Positions 47,437 through 58,167 of a stretch of 64,000 nucleotides of DNA are shown piece after piece. The stretch is from assembly GCF_026262505.1 (NCBI RefSeq), contig NC_067207.1, positions 12,988,082 to 13,052,081 on the forward strand. The letters are read 5' to 3'. How positions within the stretch are numbered: position 1 is the stretch's first letter; every line of letters starts with the position of its first letter. The notes beneath the pieces were generated by a model. That model was not told the DNA's origin, did not search any database, and saw nothing but the letters and a program-made list of their open reading frames with translations. Both the position numbers and the translations under genes were made by a program. Origin of the DNA: Trichomonas vaginalis G3 (lineage: Eukaryota; Parabasalia; Trichomonadida; Trichomonadidae).

Positions 47437-48330
47437 GGGTTTACCATCATCTACTTGTATGTAGATGTTTGGGAAATTGTCTTGTTAATCGATTTTCGAG
47501 ATGACTTTCAAATGCTATAATCAAATGACAAACAAGTCTAAGATTTCTCGACAATACATCAAATCATGATGTTTGTAAGTGCGATGAGATTAGAGTTTTT
47601 GAAGGAATGACAAGAGAAGTAGGGAAGCTCGGCATTCGCCGAGCAAATTAAAAATTAACGTATGGATTAAATTTTAAGAGGAATTCAATTTTAATTACGG
47701 GTTGTTCAAATATTGATTAATATAAATTTATTAATAAGAATAAACAATTTTTTTTTGAATTTATTCAATTTATAGCTTTACATATAGTTTCAAAATTGTA
47801 CAACTATGATTATTTCAACAAAAAATATCTTACTTTTTCACTTCACTTTCACCCTCACTTTTTCCGTAATTCAAATTTCAACATTATGTATTTTAATTCC
47901 TTATAGTATTTTTAACATAATTAATCAAATAATAATTGGAAGTTCTGAACTCACTTTTTCCGTAATTCAAAATCAAAAATATGAATAATATATCTATTTA
48001 TTATATACTAATGCTATTTTCAACTAGAAGTGAGGTACGGTAATCTTACGGATTCCCGTAACTCAATTTTACGGAAAAAGTGCAGTAAACTACTCAATTT
48101 ACGGAAAAATTGTCGTAAACTATTGATGTGGCGGTAAAATCACGGTAATTCACGGAAAGCTATATGCGAAAATTTGAAATTATACAAAATCGAGCGAAAC
48201 ACTTTTAAATAGGTTGTTCTCGTATTTAAAATACTATTCCCAGATTTATTATCGTCAGAATATTTCCAAATAGGGATGCGACGGTTTTACGCCATGACCG
48301 TTTAAAAATAGAATAATACGCCATTTTTGG

Positions 48331-48367
48331 GGCCGAATGGCGGGTACGAAGTAGCCGCCATTCGGCC
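48331..48367. repeat. 13-bp perfect inverted repeat, GC-rich
   Basis: GGCCGAATGGCGG and CCGCCATTCGGCC flank an 11-base loop. It stands out in AT-rich DNA and is flanked by scattered ACGCCAT motifs (48290, 48318, 49485, 49548), possibly remains of a small inverted-repeat element. Confidence 0.6.
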
Positions 48368-48557
48368 GAATAACAAAACAATACAAAATTATAGCCGTCC
48401 TTTTTTTTCTCTCTCTCTCTTTCTTTTCTCTTTCCTCTTTTTACTCCTCTTTCTCTTTTCAGCATTAAACGTAGAAAGATATATTAATATTATTTTAAAA
48501 TTAAAAAAATAAAGAAAGTATAATAAGTAATTATTTAGTTATCGATATATATATGTA

Positions 48558-49320
48558 AAGTGATAATCTGAGGATAATCTGAGGAGGAGTCTGAGGATTA
48601 GACCGAGGAGTAGTTTGAGGAGTAGTCTGAGGAGTTTGAGGATAATCTGAGGAGTTTGAGGATAATCTGAGGAGTTGTCTGAGGAGTAGTTTCAGGAGTT
48701 GTCTGAGGATAATCTGAGGAGTTTGAGGAGAAGTCTGAGGAGTTTGAGGATAATCTGAGGAGTTTGAGGATAATCTGAGGAGGAGTCTGAGGATTAGACC
48801 GAGGAGTAGTCTGAGGAGTTTGAGGATAATCTGAGGAGGAGTCTGAGGATAATCTGAGGGGGAGTCTGAGGATAATCTGAGGAGGAGTCTGAGGATAATC
48901 TGAGGATAATCTGAGGAGGAGTCTGAGGATAATCTGCGGAGGAGTCTGAGGATTAGACCGAGGAGTAGTTTGAGGAGTAGTCTGAGGAGTTTGAGGATAA
49001 TCTGAGGAGGAGTCTGAGGATTAGACTGAGGAGTAGTTTGAGGATAATCTGAGGAGGAGTCTGCGGATAATCTGAGGAGTAGTTTCAGGAGTAGTCTGAG
49101 GACTAGTCTCAGGACTAGTCTGATGAGGAGAACTCTAAGGAGTAGTCTGAAGAGTAGTCTCAGGAGGAAGATCTGAGGAGGAGTCTTATGAGGAAGATCT
49201 GAGGAGTAGTCTGATGAGGAGGGTCTAAGGAGTAGTCTGAGGATGATGAGTAATCTGATAAGGAGTAGTCTGAGGATGATCTGAGGATAACCTGATGACT
49301 AGTCTAGGAGTGGTCTAATA
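48558..49320. repeat. CTGAGGAGTAGT-type minisatellite
   Basis: About 760 bases of imperfect 12- to 18-base units built from CTGAGGA, GTAGT, GGAGT and TAATC. Strongly purine-skewed on the plus strand. Units decay toward the right end. The plus strand has frequent stops, and no start-initiated frame is seen on the minus strand, so it is treated as non-coding. Confidence 0.85.
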
Positions 49321-49644
49321 AAAATGTAAAATATTTTCAAAGAAAAATTCTATGAATTTTATATTTTAATTCTTAGCATTATACTGAATAAAATAAACAT
49401 AAATATCAAAATTTGAAATTGAACACGCCAAAAAATTGATAATCCACATTCAATATTTTGTAAGTGGCGTACTTTTTGAATACTCGCCATACGCCTTGGA
49501 GTTCTCAATTTTGAATTCGCCTTTATTTGGGCGACCTCAGAAAAATACGCCATTAAGAAAATATTGTATGAGATTTTAAATTTGAACACGCTCTACCTTA
49601 AGGAATTAAATTTATTAAGATATAAAAAAAAAAAAAAAAAAAAA

Positions 49645-49800
49645 AGGTAGTGGGGCCTCCAGGCACTTCGTGCCCTCTAGCCCTGAAGATGTTTAGTATA
49701 AATGAAGTTTTTTTTTTTCTTGGGATGGGCTTCCAGGCGCGTTGCGCCCTCTAGCCCATAAGAAATTTTTCCCAAGACCCAAGAGGAGGACCGAACCCCA
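49645..49800. repeat. Left TIR of element C with two stacked hairpins
   Basis: GGGGCCTCCAGGCACTTCGT, then GCCCTCTAGCCC is followed 60 bases on by GGGCTTCCAGGCGCGTTGCG, then CCCTCTAGCCC: the same hairpin-forming phrase twice, with GGCAC-TTC-GTGCC and GGCGC-GTT-GCGCC loops. The stretch AAGATGTTTAGTATAAATGA between them is shared with element A. A 22-base A-run in host DNA directly precedes the end. Confidence 0.75.
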
Positions 49801-50057
49801 GCCGACCAGCCGGTGACTTTTTTGTAGAGCACTCAAAATAGTATAACTTTGTCCGGACAAGTAAGGGTCTATCGTCGCTACAGGAAAAGTTACAGGCGTT
49901 CCACGGAAGTATACTTTGAGAGCCTTTTCTCCCTTATAGAATGAGATAGGACGGTTATTTTACAAAACTAACAACACGTTGACCGAGTAGTTTTTTGTGC
50001 TGAACAAATAGTGTCATATAAACATCTGTCAAAAACCGCTTTTTAACTTCACTTAAA
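49801..50057. other. Subterminal leader of element C
   Basis: No gene seen. It contains GTCCGGACAAGTAAGGGTCT, a GTTACAGGCGTTCCACGGAA stretch and, close to the first gene, TTTTTAACTTCACTTAAA. Probably the promoter side of the left gene row. Confidence 0.35.
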
Positions 50058-51013
50058 ATGCCACGTAAGCTACGTAAGAATATACGTAAGAGGAAGAGAG
50101 CATTGAAACATCCAATAGTAAAACTAACACCACAACAACAGTTGCAACAACAAATTATGAATGACCCCACTATGTTGCAACAAATGTCAAGCAACCCTAT
50201 GCTTTTAAACCGAGTTCTTGGTGCACAGAGTGGAGGTTTAAGAGCGGCACTTTTAGCGAAAATGGCAGGCTATGGTGGAGCTGCAGACGGAACAGCTTAT
50301 AACCCTCAAAGTCAAATGAATTTGAGTTCACTCAAAAATCAAATAACAGATGTCAAAAAGTCAAACATAGACATACAGAAACAAATAAGTGAAAACGAAA
50401 AGAAACTAGAATATGACAGACACACAAAGAAACTCAATGAGTTAAACGTAGAGAAAAAGAAGAAAGAAGAACAACTGAAAGAACTAAGTACAGAGGAATA
50501 TGCGAAAAAAGTGTCAGAAAAAGCAGCAGAAGTAGCAAAAATGGAACAAGATGTTATAAATTTGAAAAACCATACTACTCAATATAAAGTACTGAAAGAT
50601 GAAGAGATAAAACAAAAAGCCCTGAAGACATATATGGATAGCGATGAGTATAAAAAAGAAGTTGAAGCAAATGTAAAGGCAGAAAAACTTTTACAGTTGC
50701 AAAACCAAACCGTACAGTATGAAAACTTAGCACAAGAAAGTAAAATAACGACGCAGCCATGCAAAAGGCAATGAAAAGCGCAGAATATATAAAAGCTAAT
50801 AATGACTGGTTAGATGCCCAAGCCAACGCTAAAGCAGCCCAACTTATAGGGTCAATAAGGACAAAAATACAAGCGGATGAAGACAGTTCAAATGAAGCTT
50901 TAATGAATGCTGACTTTAAGAATGCCTTCGAAGCTCTTCATAGTAAGGTGAAACTAGTGAACGACTTCTCATCTGGAAAGAAACTGAAGTCTGAAGGTTT
51001 CGACAAGAGTTAA
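50058..51013 (+). pseudogene. Basic-headed coiled-coil virion protein (fossil)
   Basis: It starts MPRKLRKNIRKRKRALKHPI, a dense basic head suited to packaging DNA, then Gln-rich PQQQLQQQIMNDPTMLQQMS, a Gly/Ala patch and about 200 residues of coiled coil (NEKKLEYDRHTKKLNELNVE; EEYAKKVSEKAAEVAKMEQD). It is the first gene after the left TIR. Core- or scaffold-like; no family recognised. Broken. Confidence 0.5.
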
Positions 51014-51029
51014 AAAGAATACACAAAAT

Positions 51030-51473
51030 ATGACGAAAATAACAGATGCAGCAACGAGACAGGCAGTTCAAAGTGCCTATGACGCCGTTAGAGCAACTGT
51101 TGTGGAAAGTCAAGAAAAAGAGTTACAACAGACCAAAACAGACCTAGTAAATGCTTTCTTAAGAACGAAAAGTCAGGTAGGACATTATGCTGCAGATGGA
51201 ACATATGTGCCAGCTGGTGGAACTTATATACCACCAAACCCTCCAAGAGAAGCACCTGCACCAGGACTACCTAAAACATTTACATCGTCACATGGACACA
51301 GACACAGGCATGCACCAAAACCAACACAACAACCAACACAACAACCAACACAACAACCAACACAACAACCAACACAACAACCAACACAACAACCAACAGT
51401 TCAAAACACTGCACCACAACCAACAGTTCAAAACACTGCACAGCAACAACCACAAAACAGAGCAAGGACATAA
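51030..51473 (+). CDS. Protein with PTQQ repeat tail, 147 aa
   Basis: Helical start (MTKITDAATRQAVQSAYDAV), a Gly/Pro-rich middle (YVPAGGTYIPPNPPREAPAP), a His cluster (SSHGHRHRH) and seven PTQQ units followed by PTVQNTAPQ. The DNA repeat is ACAACAACCA-type with a 12-base period. The frame at 51187-51750 reading NNQHNN is a shadow. It looks whole. Confidence 0.45.
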   Translation: MTKITDAATRQAVQSAYDAVRATVVESQEKELQQTKTDLVNAFLRTKSQVGHYAADGTYVPAGGTYIPPNPPREAPAPGLPKTFTSSHGHRHRHAPKPTQQPTQQPTQQPTQQPTQQPTQQPTVQNTAPQPTVQNTAQQQPQNRART

Positions 51474-51509
51474 AAGAAGTAGAGAACAAGGAAACCAAGA
51501 ATTCTTAAA

Positions 51510-51677
51510 ATGCTTAAGGAAAATTATGGTTACCCAGATACTCTTGACTTTAGTGACAGATATAAAGAAGCTATTAGAAAGTTCAAGGAAGGAAATACTG
51601 ACCCGAACCTATTTAGCTTTATGGTTCAGCACCAAATGGGATATAATTTTCAACCTGGAAAATACAGAGCTCGCTAA
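51510..51677 (+). CDS. Short ORF, 55 aa
   Basis: MLKENYGYPDTLDFSDRYKE, then AIRKFKEGNTDPNLFSFMVQ, ending HQMGYNFQPGKYRAR. Balanced composition looks coding; it may be the start of the same unit as the following region. No family recognised. Confidence 0.35.
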   Translation: MLKENYGYPDTLDFSDRYKEAIRKFKEGNTDPNLFSFMVQHQMGYNFQPGKYRAR

Positions 51678-51737
51678 GGGATATGATTTAATAGCATATC
51701 ATCCAAATGACATGACTGAATTTACTCCAAGATATTT

Positions 51738-52559
51738 GTGTCAGAGCTAAACGATAATTCAACTCTCTTCATGAAACGCGTAAAAAATAGAGACGGAACG
51801 AAAGAAGAAAGGTTTATGAGTCCGGATGACTTAGATAGGGAACTTTTTAAAAACGGTCTCGGAATATATGAAATGCCAGCAGATGAGGTACAAGAAACTC
51901 CACAGGAAGAAGTTCAGATACAACCAGACATGGAAAAATAGTTCAGCAACAACAGCTAGAAGAGCCTGAAGGAAACAAACAAGTCCCTCCTTTGGAAACT
52001 AACTTCACAGAACTAGATGAAGATTTGGAACAGCCGAAAAATCTTGACCCTCAACAAGTGTATGCGGAGAATATGGAATCTTTCCAAGAGTCTAAGAAAA
52101 ATTCGGCTGACATAGTAGAAGAATATCGAAAAATGTTCGCCGACATACAAAAGACTCCAACATCAGATGAAAATATCCAGCATAGAATGGAAGTACTGAA
52201 AGATAATGTACACAAATACAACAATCCTTTTTACTTACGAGCATATAACGTTCAATCTTTGGATGAACTCGGTGAAAATAAAAGGTTAAATTTCAACAAA
52301 ACATATAGAAATGAAACATTGTTTAAAGTTCATTCAGAAACCTAGCCAATATGGAAACAAACCTACTTTTGTTTCTGCAGACGATGGAACTACAATGAGA
52401 TGGGGTCATAAAGCTAATCCGGATAGGTGGTTCATAAACTTACAACCACAATTCCAAGAAGTTGTAGACGCAATGGAAGTGAATGGTGAACCAGATGTAG
52501 CTGGTATTTTCAGCGCGGCTTTAATGCCATTGAAAGATATGAAAGATGCAGATATTTGA
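51738..52559 (+). pseudogene. Acidic Maverick protein remains, unknown role
   Basis: Segments include RFMSPDDLDRELFKNGLGIY, ETPQEEVQIQPDMEK, LEQPKNLDPQQVYAENMESF, NIQHRMEVLKDNVHKYNNPF and TTMRWGHKANPDRWFINLQP. Acidic and helical; located between the core-like gene and the capsid gene. No motif allows a functional name. Broken, and the start is uncertain. Confidence 0.35.
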
Positions 52560-52576
52560 CCAGTATGAAATGAAAC

Positions 52577-53280
52577 ATGGCTGATGGAAATATAACACCT
52601 GACGTTCTAGAACATTTATCTCAAAGAACTACACAGAACCATAGAATGGTATATTTGGTGAAGAGTTTAGAAAGAAAGTTAGGGAGATAGAAGGAAGAGA
52701 ACCTATTGTACATGACCTTGCAAACGAAAGTTTACAAAATGTCATAAAAACTTACTTTGCAGACAATGAACCGAGAAGGGATGAATATTTAAGAAAACTC
52801 AAATGGACAGTACAAATGAAATGTTAGTATTGAAAAACATGTTCCTTGACAAAATAAAACAACTACAGAAATAAATGACGCAAGACTGAAACATTGGTAA
52901 AAGCTTTCCCATTCACAAAAGATATTATTGGTAACATGGAAAGAAACCAGAATGGCTACAAAAACATATATTTGGAAACGAGCTTATTCCATATGGACAA
53001 GCTCTGTTTGAAGAGCTTGAACCGGAAACTCAGGAAAGAGTCATGCAAACAATACGCGAAGACTCAAAATACAAACTATGACAAAATCTTTCTAGGATAT
53101 AGGTTACCTGAGATGGGCGACCAGAGCCCAAAGGCAAAAAAGGACATGGGAAATTTACAACATACTAGGTGAACATGAGGCAAAGATGCAACAACTTAAA
53201 GCAGAGGGCAAGTTACCAAAAGCGACACAAAGAAGAAGAGTAGAACAAAGTAAAGCTTGGTCCGAGTGGGTTCTTTTATG
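52577..53280 (+). pseudogene. Further unknown remains upstream of the capsid gene
   Basis: Short coding-like stretches: MADGNITPDVLEHLSQRTTQ, then AFPFTKDIIGNMERNQNGYK and KKDMGNLQHTR. No domain recognised; I looked for the adenovirus-type protease signature (H-W, then Q and C boxes) and did not find it. Broken. Confidence 0.3.
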
Positions 53281-53317
53281 ATATATAAATCCAACTATTC
53301 TATTTTTACCATATGAA

Positions 53318-54833
53318 ATGTACGCCGCTCAGAATATAACGCCAACAGTTTTGGATGCTATGAACGGAAATGTTTCCGAATGGTATAACGAATGCGACAA
53401 TGCCATTAGAAGGTCAGAAATAGTTCCTGGAACTTACGAATATACAACTGCTGTTTCTTATGGAAACGTAGGTGAGTTTGGAAAAGGTTCTTCAACAACA
53501 GTAGATATTGCTTGCGACAGGTTTCATATTATTTCTATTGACAACTCATTCTTATACGTGGAACAAGACATTGAAATAAAACCTTCTGCCAAGTTGTCTG
53601 ACAAGAAAGGTTGCAATGGAATTTTCTATGTCGGATACCAATATGCTCCAGAAGTTTTCATGGATATAAGATATATTCTAACTCTGACTTAGTTCAAACA
53701 GTAACATGGGCAAACTATGAATGGTTCGCTTTGAGAAACTCAGTACAACCACAGCTAGAGAACAAACAGACCAGTATGCAAATATTGAGAAAATAAGAAG
53801 ACTTGACCCTAACGTTCCAGGAGTTTATGTTAACCTTTCTGGTTCAGATGGAAATGCGCCACTAAAGTAAAACTGAAACTTAGAGTTTCCTTTGTCATCT
53901 TTCCTCATCTTCAGGTTTTTAAGATACTTGCCAAAACTGGGCAGGAAAAATTTCTATCGAACTTACTCCAAGCAAAAATAACTTAGTCATTGCACCAACA
54001 CAAGACCCATTCAGCATTACTGTAGCTGGAACTGGTGGAGCCAAGTTCTGTGACTTTTGCAAAGACAAAGTTGACTTAGACTTTGGTTTCTCAAACTTCA
54101 ACAATGAAGAAACTATTATTTCAATGCTGCTGGAACTGCTTGGACCCAGTTAAGTTTTACATGCGAAAAGTTTGAATGCAAGAGAATAGAAAGCAGACTT
54201 GCAGTCTATATGTTGGACCCAGATATTTCAAATGCTTTAGCTGCCAATATATATTGCAGTTCCACTTATGTTCCCTATACACCAAATATCTGTCAAAGAC
54301 TTTGCAGGTGAAGTTGGAAACCAAAGTGCTGACCCAGGTGCAAGAACAGATATTGCTTTAACAACTGCAATGAAACATGCAGATACTATGTTTGTACTGT
54401 TCAGACGAACTATAAATGACTATTCTTGTTCTACAACCCCGGTATTAAATATCATATAAACATAGATGGCAAATATTATCCAAGAGAAGAATATTCTACA
54501 GTTGAGGATATGAGGTCATACAACTTGACCTTAGATGCTATGAACTTTAACAACAATTTCACAACAACCATAAACCCTGAAATGCAAAGTTCTATTATGC
54601 CATATGTGAAAGTATGGACTCATACAGGAGGTCAAAAAACTCAATATACAAATGGAGACCGTTCAAACTTTTGGCTTGGCATTCCATTTGCTGACTCAGA
54701 AGACTTTATGGGTGGTATTTCAACTGTTGGTACTGTACAAATACAATATACTGGTGACAGAGACGGTCCAGATGAACTGAGAGCAAAGAAGTTTACAAAA
54801 CCAATAGCACTTTCACGGAAGATGCTCTTTTGA
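53318..54833 (+). pseudogene. Major capsid protein, double jelly-roll type (element C, fossil)
   Basis: It starts MYAAQNITPTVLDAMNGNVS. Segments ACDRFHIISIDNSFLYVEQD, VQTVTWANYEWFALRNSVQP, DPFSITVAGTGGAKFCDFCK, NFNNNFTTTINPEMQSSIMP and FWLGIPFADSEDFMGGISTV are strand-rich and follow the two-barrel layout of Polinton capsids. It diverges strongly from the element B capsid. Position upstream of the penton-like gene and ATPase supports the call. Broken in several places. Confidence 0.6.
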
Positions 54834-54862
54834 AGATTCGTTCGATGACCTGCTGGGGCTCC

Positions 54863-55201
54863 TCAGATTGGCATAAACGACAGCTTCCATCGAGCAGATT
54901 TTGGCAGCAGGTCAGTAAGTTGTTCTTGAACTGACTTCTCTCCGTCAAATATTGACAGTACGCCAGTTTTGACATAATATTGTAAGATAAACTTTCCTTT
55001 AGAAATATCTGTAAGTTTTGAAGTTATATTTTTGTCTGCTTCAAGAACTTTCACCATTTCAGTTATACCAACTTTCTTTGCTTTATGAAAATATTTTGGT
55101 TCAGCAAAGACTGCTATTCTATATTTACCATTATTTGTATAAAGAACTATTCTGTCAATGTATTTGTATTGTTTGTGTGTGTAAACTTTGTTCTGCTTCA
55201 A
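54863..55201 (-). CDS. Unknown minus-strand Maverick protein, about 112 aa
   Basis: MKQNKVYTHKQYKYIDRIVL, then NGKYRIAVFAEPKYFHKAKK, ADKNITSKLTDISKGKFILQ and LSIFDGEKSVQEQLTDLLPK. Alternating strands and helices, Lys-rich. No family recognised. Divergent from 55246. It looks whole, with an uncertain C-terminal end. Confidence 0.4.
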   Translation of the reverse strand: MKQNKVYTHKQYKYIDRIVLYTNNGKYRIAVFAEPKYFHKAKKVGITEMVKVLEADKNITSKLTDISKGKFILQYYVKTGVLSIFDGEKSVQEQLTDLLPKSARWKLSFMPI

Positions 55202-55245
55202 TTCGAAGAGATACTCAATACGTCCATCTTTTTATTCTAAGTAAA

Positions 55246-55823
55246 ATGTCATTTCCGAAAAATAGAAGCGTAAGTGTTTCAAAAGGTTTAATGGCGGTGG
55301 CAGATGTGAAGTTAAATTCACCAACTCAAACAAACAGTCAAAGTGTTGTTGTCAATGTCAAAGACAGAGATGTTGAAGTGGGGAAACCATACGAAGACGA
55401 AGATGGTATAACAATTGTTCCTGTAAAAGAACCAACATATCCTGAAGTTAGCAGAGACTTAAGTTCTGTTGCAGATATTCGAAACGACTACCAACAACTT
55501 AAAGACAAACTTCAAACTCAGGAGAAGATTTGTCAAGCTTTAAGTATAATGTTAAACTTGGTCGAACACAACCCTGTAAAAGTGAACTCATATGTCATTG
55601 CACCTCATGAAGTTTGAAAGAACTATTGAAACTTTTGACAGAGGCAGACGATATAAACATCAAAGAAATAGAACCCGACATTAGTTGCTGTGGTGTTTCA
55701 TATAATGTCATTGACAAGATATACGTTATGAAAGGAGGTGAAACGTTGAACTTAAAGTATAGTTTCCCAGACGTCATAAAAATATTTGACGACCACAACA
55801 TTTCATTAAAATTTATTTGCTAA
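55246..55823 (+). pseudogene. Conserved Maverick virion-cluster protein (element C)
   Basis: A polar N-terminal part (MSFPKNRSVSVSKGLMAVAD) and coiled-coil middle (NDYQQLKDKLQTQEKICQAL) are followed by the module DINIKEIEPDISCCGVSYNV, GETLNLKYSFPDVIKIFDDH. The same module ends the element B gene 28421-29035 (IECCGQTPLF). The gene order with the two following genes is also shared. Broken. Confidence 0.5.
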
Positions 55824-56059
55824 GTAAAAATGTAAAACTTCTTGAAAGATGTTTGAAGAAAAATAATATAGACTTTATTTCATGTAAAGGACTTTACACA
55901 CTTTTGAACGATATGAAAGACCCTGTTTTGTTTGTTCGTGTAGACAAAGGAAAGTTCTATGTCTTTACAAAATATTTGAACTTCTTAGACAGAGAACTTC
56001 AAGAAACGCCATGTGAAAGTTTAGATGAAGTTCTTCTCCACTTTCAGAAAAACTTTTAA
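55817..56059 (+). CDS. Conserved small Maverick protein, 80 aa (element C)
   Basis: LLERCLKKNNIDFISCKGLY, then LNDMKDPVLFVRVDKGKFYV and SLDEVLLHFQKNF parallel the element B protein at 29060-29302. The start is uncertain because no ATG lies at the beginning of the frame. Overlaps the preceding gene's end by a few bases. Confidence 0.45.
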   Translation: MLSKNVKLLERCLKKNNIDFISCKGLYTLLNDMKDPVLFVRVDKGKFYVFTKYLNFLDRELQETPCESLDEVLLHFQKNF

Positions 56060-56069
56060 ATATATATAA

Positions 56070-56865
56070 ATGGCAGAAGATATAATGGTTTATACTATTA
56101 CGACTAAAAACCCTGAGTCATATAATTCTATAACAACAAACTTACAAAGTCCTCAAGGACGGTATTGTAAACTAACCTTAAACACAATGACGACTAAAGC
56201 CTGTTTTGCTCTTTTGACACCAGAAGACTTTATTGTTGTGAATGGTAAAAAATACTCCTTTGAAGATACTTACTCAGATATACCACCAACAGGTTTTGTT
56301 GACTTATTTAATACTTTAAGGACGAGTGTAACATGTGCTGCAACTAGAGCAGGTTTCATTATGTTTGGATGTCCGACTGAGTTTACTATAAACAATATGA
56401 GCTATAATACAAAACTTATTCTGGTTTTTACTACCAACAGTTTCCTATAACAGGAAAAGGTGTCATACAAGGAATGTCTATTCCATTGACATTAAGCACA
56501 CCAATCTTATATATTGTTTCAAACTTAGGTTCAAAGTGTTATTCGAATGTTGACAGAAACTATTATGACCAAAAGATACTTATGCGTATAAAAATACTTT
56601 CTCTGCTGGTTTGCCTATTGTTCATTCGAATGCAGAATTTTCAACCTTAGTGAACTCAAACACTTTGGCAAGTATAACGTTGACATTAGTTGACGCAAAC
56701 TTTGTTCCTGTAAAACTTTTATGTCCTATGTATTTGTCAATGACGGCAGAAAGTTTCGAATTGGAAGATGCAACTGGTGAAAGTATTGTATTACAAGAAC
56801 AACTTCAACAACAAATAGCTCAAGAACAACAAATGCAACAAATGCAACAACAAAGTCAAGAATAA
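56070..56865 (+). pseudogene. Penton-like minor capsid protein candidate (element C)
   Basis: It starts MAEDIMVYTITTKNPESYNS, then CKLTLNTMTTKACFALLTPE and GFIMFGCPTEFTINNMSYNT, ending SITLTLVDANFVPVKLLCPM and a Gln/Met-rich tail (QQQIAQEQQMQQMQQQSQE). The start and end patterns match the element B gene 29263-30027. It would fill capsid vertices. Broken. Confidence 0.5.
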
Positions 56866-56894
56866 AAAAATATATTTTTTTTATTTTTATAAAA

Positions 56895-58130
56895 ATGTAC
56901 AGAATAGATGTTTCAGATTTTTATGACTTCCAAGCATTCAGAAATATGTGTCCATTTCGAGACTATAACAAAGCAGTCGAGAATTTGAAACGTTTAGTCA
57001 TTTATGTCGACTCTGCCCCAGAATGTTATGTTATGAAAGAATGGGATGTTGTCTTTAACAAACCAAGAGCAACAATAGTGTCTGAACAAGAATGTAGACA
57101 GAAACTTAAGAAAATAAAAGTCGTACAAGTTGGCATGAAGATGTTAGATGCTTGGGATATCTTATTGTCAAAGTTAGAAGATTTTTCAGTTCGTGGTATA
57201 AAGTTTTATACACCTTCTCCAAACTTCTATTCTATCTTCACTGGATATAAATATGAACAAGTAGAATGGAAAGAAAATATTATAGAAGCTTGGTTAGACC
57301 ATGTCAAAGAAATTATATGCAATGGAAACGAAAAGGTTTATGAGTATATCTTATGTTGGTTTGCAAACATCTTACAACATCCAAGTGCTAAAAATGAAAC
57401 TGCTCTCATTATAATTGGAAAACAAGGAACTGGTAAGAACACATTCTTTACAGATATTTTGTGCAAACTGTTAGAAGGTTATTCGAATCCGAATATGACA
57501 AACTTAGAAAACATCTGTGGCAAGTTTAACTCTTCAATTGAGAATATGAAACTTATAGTTTGCAATGAACTTCAAAGTATAGATACAACAAAAGTTTTGA
57601 ACTCAGATGCTTTGAAGAGTCTTATAACAGATAAAGTTGGAGTTGTTGAAAGAAAGTATAAAGACCAAAGAGTTTGTGAAAATGTTGCAAACTTCATTAT
57701 GGTTTCAAACAATGCTGTTCCGATGAAGTTAGAAAGTTCCGACAGAAGATATGTAGTTGTCAGAACGTCAGATTCTCATATGCAAGATACTGAATATTTT
57801 GACGCTTTGTCAGAATGTTTGACATCTGACTTTTACAACCACTTGTTCTCATATTTTATGACATTAGATATTTCTAAGTTCAATCCAAGACAAATTCCAC
57901 ATACCGAAGAGAGACAAACATTGTTAGAAGCAAACAAGAGTGTATATGAACTGTTCATAGATGAAACTGACTTTGAGTGTTTAGATGAAAGGTCATTGTA
58001 CGATTCGTATAAACAATATTGTCAAGAATATGGTTATATGACAGCGTCTAAACGAACATTCTTGGCAAATGTCAAAAGTCTTTTAGACGTACAGAATGGT
58101 GTATATACAAAAAAAAATTTTTATGAGTAA
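56895..58130 (+). CDS. SF3 helicase (D5/NS1-like), 411 aa
   Basis: The helicase core begins near residue 130. Walker A is ALIIIGKQGTGKNTFFTDIL, Walker B MKLIVCNELQSI, and the SF3 motif C is ANFIMVSNNAVPMK, followed by the arginine finger region SSDRRYVVVRTSD. A C-terminal winged-helix-like part (LDERSLYDSYKQYCQEYGYM) matches D5-type helicases. SF3 helicases unwind viral DNA for replication. No primase motif is evident in the first 130 residues. It is flanked by the penton-like gene and the possible ssDNA-binding gene. It looks whole. Confidence 0.9.
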   Translation: MYRIDVSDFYDFQAFRNMCPFRDYNKAVENLKRLVIYVDSAPECYVMKEWDVVFNKPRATIVSEQECRQKLKKIKVVQVGMKMLDAWDILLSKLEDFSVRGIKFYTPSPNFYSIFTGYKYEQVEWKENIIEAWLDHVKEIICNGNEKVYEYILCWFANILQHPSAKNETALIIIGKQGTGKNTFFTDILCKLLEGYSNPNMTNLENICGKFNSSIENMKLIVCNELQSIDTTKVLNSDALKSLITDKVGVVERKYKDQRVCENVANFIMVSNNAVPMKLESSDRRYVVVRTSDSHMQDTEYFDALSECLTSDFYNHLFSYFMTLDISKFNPRQIPHTEERQTLLEANKSVYELFIDETDFECLDERSLYDSYKQYCQEYGYMTASKRTFLANVKSLLDVQNGVYTKKNFYE

Positions 58131-58167
58131 ATTTTAAAAAAAAATATTTTTTTATCCGATAGAAAAG

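Larger units (their letters stand above)
46762..49644. other. Host intergenic region, repeat-rich, no convincing gene
   Basis: Apart from the hairpin family, the GC palindrome and the minisatellite listed separately, it contains two TTTTTCCGTAATTCAAA repeats (47858 and 47957), a GCTCGGC-ATTC-GCCGAGC hairpin (47627-47644), several TTTACGGAAAAA repeats (48050-48160) and a 22-base A-run just before element C. The open frame at 46840-47112 runs through hairpin repeats and looks accidental. Confidence 0.5.

Noticed and set aside
48558-49320. Minisatellite as a coding repeat protein.
   Set aside because: The plus strand has frequent TAG/TGA codons, unit lengths vary and no start-initiated frame spans it.
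51187-51750. 187-codon frame reading Asn-Asn-Gln-His repeats.
   Set aside because: It is the alternate frame of the PTQQ repeat gene at 51030-51473.
52311-53172. Adenovirus-type cysteine protease, expected in Polintons.
   Set aside because: No H-W and Q/C motif set could be found here or elsewhere in the window; it may lie outside or be too decayed to see.
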